Assembly: GCF_001907675.1 (NCBI RefSeq) | Contig: NZ_MPNT01000010.1 | Location: 62,001 to 126,000 of the forward strand | Origin: Mycobacterium paraffinicum | Lineage (GTDB): Bacteria; Actinomycetota; Actinomycetes; Mycobacteriales; Mycobacteriaceae | DNA: 64,000 bases | Direction: 5' to 3' | Shown here: in pieces, positions 63,807 to 64,000 of the stretch | How the letters are laid out: each line of letters opens with the position of its first letter | Numbering within the stretch: the stretch's first letter is position 1 | Notes under the pieces: generated by a model | What the model saw: only the letters and a program-made list of their open reading frames with translations | Databases searched by the model: none | What the model was told of the DNA's origin: nothing | Translations under genes and position numbers: made by a program

Positions 63807-64000
63807 GTGACGATCCACGAGCATGACCGTGTGTCCGCCGATCGCGACGGAAAAGGCCCCCACGCACCCGGGGACACCCACGCTCTGGTCGACCGTCTGA
63901 CGGCCGGCGAGCCGTACGCAGTCGCATTCGGCGGCCAGGGCAGCGCCTGGCTGGAAACCCTGGAAGAACTGGTGTCGTCGGCCGGGATCGAATCCGAGCT
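63807..64000 (+). CDS. fas: type I fatty acid synthase, N-terminal fragment
   Basis: 64 codons are visible from GTG 63807 (GGGAG 6 nt upstream) before the window ends. The N-terminus TIHEHDRVSADR and then YAVAFGGQGSAWLETLEELV match mycobacterial FAS-I, the about 3,000-residue multidomain enzyme that makes C16-C26 acyl-CoAs in the cytoplasm. The segment seen precedes the acetyltransferase domain. Rv2525c-like protein is directly upstream, as in M. tuberculosis. Confidence 0.95.
   Translation, partial: MTIHEHDRVSADRDGKGPHAPGDTHALVDRLTAGEPYAVAFGGQGSAWLETLEELVSSAGIESE

Overview
The window is high-GC actinobacterial DNA that reads as a slowly growing Mycobacterium, most likely of the M. avium complex. 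The best evidence is the right edge. A Tat-exported DUF1906 protein like M. tuberculosis Rv2525c sits directly upstream of the start of type I fatty acid synthase (fas), the same neighbourhood as in M. tuberculosis. An Rv1364c-like sigma-factor regulator, several LLM/F420-dependent oxidoreductases, 3Fe-4S ferredoxin and FadD/FadE families fit the same assignment. No tRNA, rRNA, CRISPR array, transposase or phage gene was seen.

Left of the Rv2525c-like gene, almost everything is lipid, terpenoid or aromatic catabolism. Region 1 (1-12.9 kb): CoA transferase, P450, acyl-CoA synthetase, thioesterase, isochorismatase-fold protein and Rieske oxygenase on the minus strand; an alpha/beta hydrolase, a frameshifted SnoaL-like gene and an LLM oxidoreductase on the plus strand; then a carboxyltransferase (-) diverging from an LLM oxidoreductase plus P450 (+). 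Three related 19-nt operator-like palindromes link these promoters. Region 2 (13-20.9 kb): SDR, TetR, a degenerate ABC ATPase with a YhgE/Pip-type membrane protein, a VOC protein, another SDR and TetR, a BBE flavoprotein and a membrane-anchored cupin. Region 3 (21-29.6 kb): alcohol dehydrogenase and P450 (-), Rieske ferredoxin and two amidohydrolases (+), an HSL-fold protein lacking catalytic residues, and an acyl-CoA dehydrogenase pair.

Region 4 (29.6-39.7 kb): the Rv1364c-like regulator, a MarR protein with a cysteine-rich tail, an internally deleted beta-carbonic anhydrase, a five-gene toluene-4-monooxygenase-type diiron monooxygenase operon without its reductase, an amidohydrolase behind a near-perfect 31-bp palindrome, a TetR-hotdog fusion regulator and two small secreted proteins. 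Region 5 (39.7-51 kb): a minus-strand operon of four acyl-CoA dehydrogenases and one acyl-CoA synthetase, an LLM oxidoreductase, an SDR, a GntR regulator, a tandem-fused CoA transferase, a ferredoxin and a SnoaL-like protein. Region 6 (51-61.5 kb): P450 diverging from a Rieske oxygenase, CoA ligase, SnoaL-like protein, two MaoC-type hotdog proteins, a mycothiol-dependent-isomerase-like protein, aldehyde dehydrogenase, an AttH/CrtC-like protein, a second Rieske oxygenase carrying an in-frame 57-bp tandem repeat, and a divergent MerR regulator. Region 7 (62.5-64 kb) is the conserved Rv2525c-fas junction.

Taken together the genes supply initial oxygenation (four P450s, three Rieske oxygenases, one diiron monooxygenase), alcohol/aldehyde oxidation, CoA activation, dehydrogenation (six FadE-type proteins), hydration (MaoC pair), CoA transfer and thioester hydrolysis. 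The substrate cannot be read from the sequence. A 20-nt A/T-rich motif recurs in five divergent promoters between 23 and 59 kb, including that of the GntR gene, and suggests a shared regulon.
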